Shown here: piece by piece, positions 13,428-14,294 of the stretch
How positions within the stretch are numbered: position 1 is the first letter of the stretch
How the letters are laid out: the number at the start of each line of letters is the position of its first letter
From: an uncultured Collinsella sp.
GTDB taxonomy: Bacteria; Actinomycetota; Coriobacteriia; Coriobacteriales; Coriobacteriaceae
Assembly (NCBI GenBank): GCA_902468695.1
Contig: CABQZS010000069.1
Coordinates: forward strand, 1-14,294
Reading direction: 5' to 3'
DNA: 14,294 nt
Made by a program: the position numbers and the translations under genes
The notes under the pieces: model-generated
Databases searched by the model: none
Seen by the model: only the letters and a program-made list of their open reading frames with translations
Told to the model about the DNA's origin: nothing

Positions 13428-14294
13428 CTACTGGTTGTCAGCAGCCGAGAAATCCATATCGAGCGAAGAGACGGCCCAGCCGATATGGTTGTCGGAGCGC
13501 ACGAATTTGACGGTGTACTCCTGCTCGCCACCCTTGGACAGCGACGCCTTAACCTTGGCGGTCGTCTCGGTCATGGACTGATCCATGCCCTCGACGGACA
13601 CGGTGGCACCCTGCGGAATCGAGGAGATGATCATCGACTTGGCGTCCTCGGGCAGGCTCGAGGCCAGGCAAGACTCGGCCTTTGCGGTGTCACCGTCGCC
13701 GGCAGCCTGGAACAGATCGGTAACGACAGACTCCTGAGACGGGAAGCCAAAGCCGCGCGTGTAGGCAAAGCCCAGACCGCCCGCGGCGATCAAAATGAGC
13801 AGAAGCAGCACGATGAAGACCTTGAGACCCGTGTGGCGATGACGACGACGGACCTTGGCCTGCTTACGATCCTGACGGTCCTGCTGAACCATCTCGGACT
13901 CGGACAGCGTAAAGAAGCCGGTATCCGAGGGATCGGGCATAAACTGGCCGGTCGCGCCCGTAGGATCGAGCGGATCGACGGCAGGAGCGTCCATCGCGGG
14001 CGCCGGAGCCGTGGCCATAGCCGTCTGGGCAGACAGCACGGCAAGCGAATCGTGCACGCGGGCAAGCTCATCGGCCTGCTCGGAGGTGAGCTGGTAGATG
14101 CCATCGGCAGTAGCGGCGTTAAAGGCGTCGAGTGCGTCGGAGGGACGGCCGGCGGCAGAAAGCGCCTGACCCATGCCGGCGTTGAGCGCACGCGTGTCGT
14201 CGCGGGGGCCGGCAAAGTCGATAGCCGTGCGGTAGGTCTCCACGGCATCCGCCGGACGGCCGAGCTTAATGAAGCAACGACCGAGCTCGCCGAG
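13428..14294 (-). CDS. TPR-repeat protein with one membrane span and an extracytoplasmic domain (5' end missing)
   Basis: The frame is open from the right edge to the TAG at 13430-13428, giving 288 visible residues without a start. The first 70 residues contain TPR-like helical pairs: LGRPADAVETYRTAID (11-26) and ALSAAGRPSDALDAFNAA (44-61). An Ala/Pro/Asp-rich linker (about 92-125) follows, then a basic stretch RKQAKVRRRHRHTG (143-156) and one membrane span at about 158-179. The basic stretch places the TPR part in the cytosol and the last 105 residues outside. That C-terminal part (QESVVTDLFQAAGDGDTAKA and on) resembles small NTF2-like/DUF4878-type domains, but this is a weak resemblance. 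It precedes mreB by 115 bases in the same direction with a hairpin between. I cannot name the function. Confidence 0.75.
   Translation of the reverse strand, partial: LGELGRCFIKLGRPADAVETYRTAIDFAGPRDDTRALNAGMGQALSAAGRPSDALDAFNAATADGIYQLTSEQADELARVHDSLAVLSAQTAMATAPAPAMDAPAVDPLDPTGATGQFMPDPSDTGFFTLSESEMVQQDRQDRKQAKVRRRHRHTGLKVFIVLLLLILIAAGGLGFAYTRGFGFPSQESVVTDLFQAAGDGDTAKAESCLASSLPEDAKSMIISSIPQGATVSVEGMDQSMTETTAKVKASLSKGGEQEYTVKFVRSDNHIGWAVSSLDMDFSAADNQ

Overview
This window is a compact, entirely co-directional block of 14 genes, all on the minus strand, so it is read from the right end to the left. It is GC-rich with strongly G/C-biased third codon positions. The gene order (mreBCD, PBP2, rodA, a B12-type radical SAM gene, a DUF2344 gene, rplU, rpmA, obg, nadD, yqeK, an rsfS-like start) is found in Gram-positive bacteria and in actinobacteria. 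The long acidic Obg tail, the L27 with no cleavable N-terminal extension and the codon usage suggest a high-GC actinobacterial lineage. A coriobacterium of the Collinsella type is my best guess; this is inference, not a database result.

Right part (14294-13428): the 3' part of a TPR-repeat, single-membrane-span protein of unknown function, followed by a 115-base spacer that holds a strong hairpin and a direct repeat. Middle part (13312-3707): a tight run of eight genes. mreB, mreC, mreD, mrdA (PBP2) and rodA encode the core of the rod-shape peptidoglycan elongation machine. Next come a DUF697-like membrane protein of unknown role, a B12-binding-type radical SAM protein and its DUF2344 partner, which overlaps it by four bases. 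Four of the junctions in this run place the upstream TAG stop codon inside the ribosome binding site of the next gene.

Left part: rplU and rpmA (ribosomal proteins L21 and L27) sit behind a good sigma-70-type promoter whose -35 box contains the DUF2344 stop codon. A terminator-like hairpin lies between rpmA and obg. Then follow obg (ribosome-assembly GTPase), nadD (NAD synthesis), yqeK (HD-domain dinucleotide phosphatase) and the first 31 codons of a probable rsfS (ribosome silencing factor), which leaves the window.

The genes divide into cell-wall elongation on the right and ribosome assembly plus NAD and nucleotide housekeeping on the left, with the radical SAM/DUF2344 pair between them. 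No RNA genes, mobile elements, CRISPR arrays or origin were seen. No gap without a gene exceeds about 115 bases. I did not find a clearly new system. The least understood parts are the DUF697-like gene, the radical SAM/DUF2344 pair and the TPR-membrane protein, together with the translational architecture (TTG starts, stop-codon/Shine-Dalgarno fusions).
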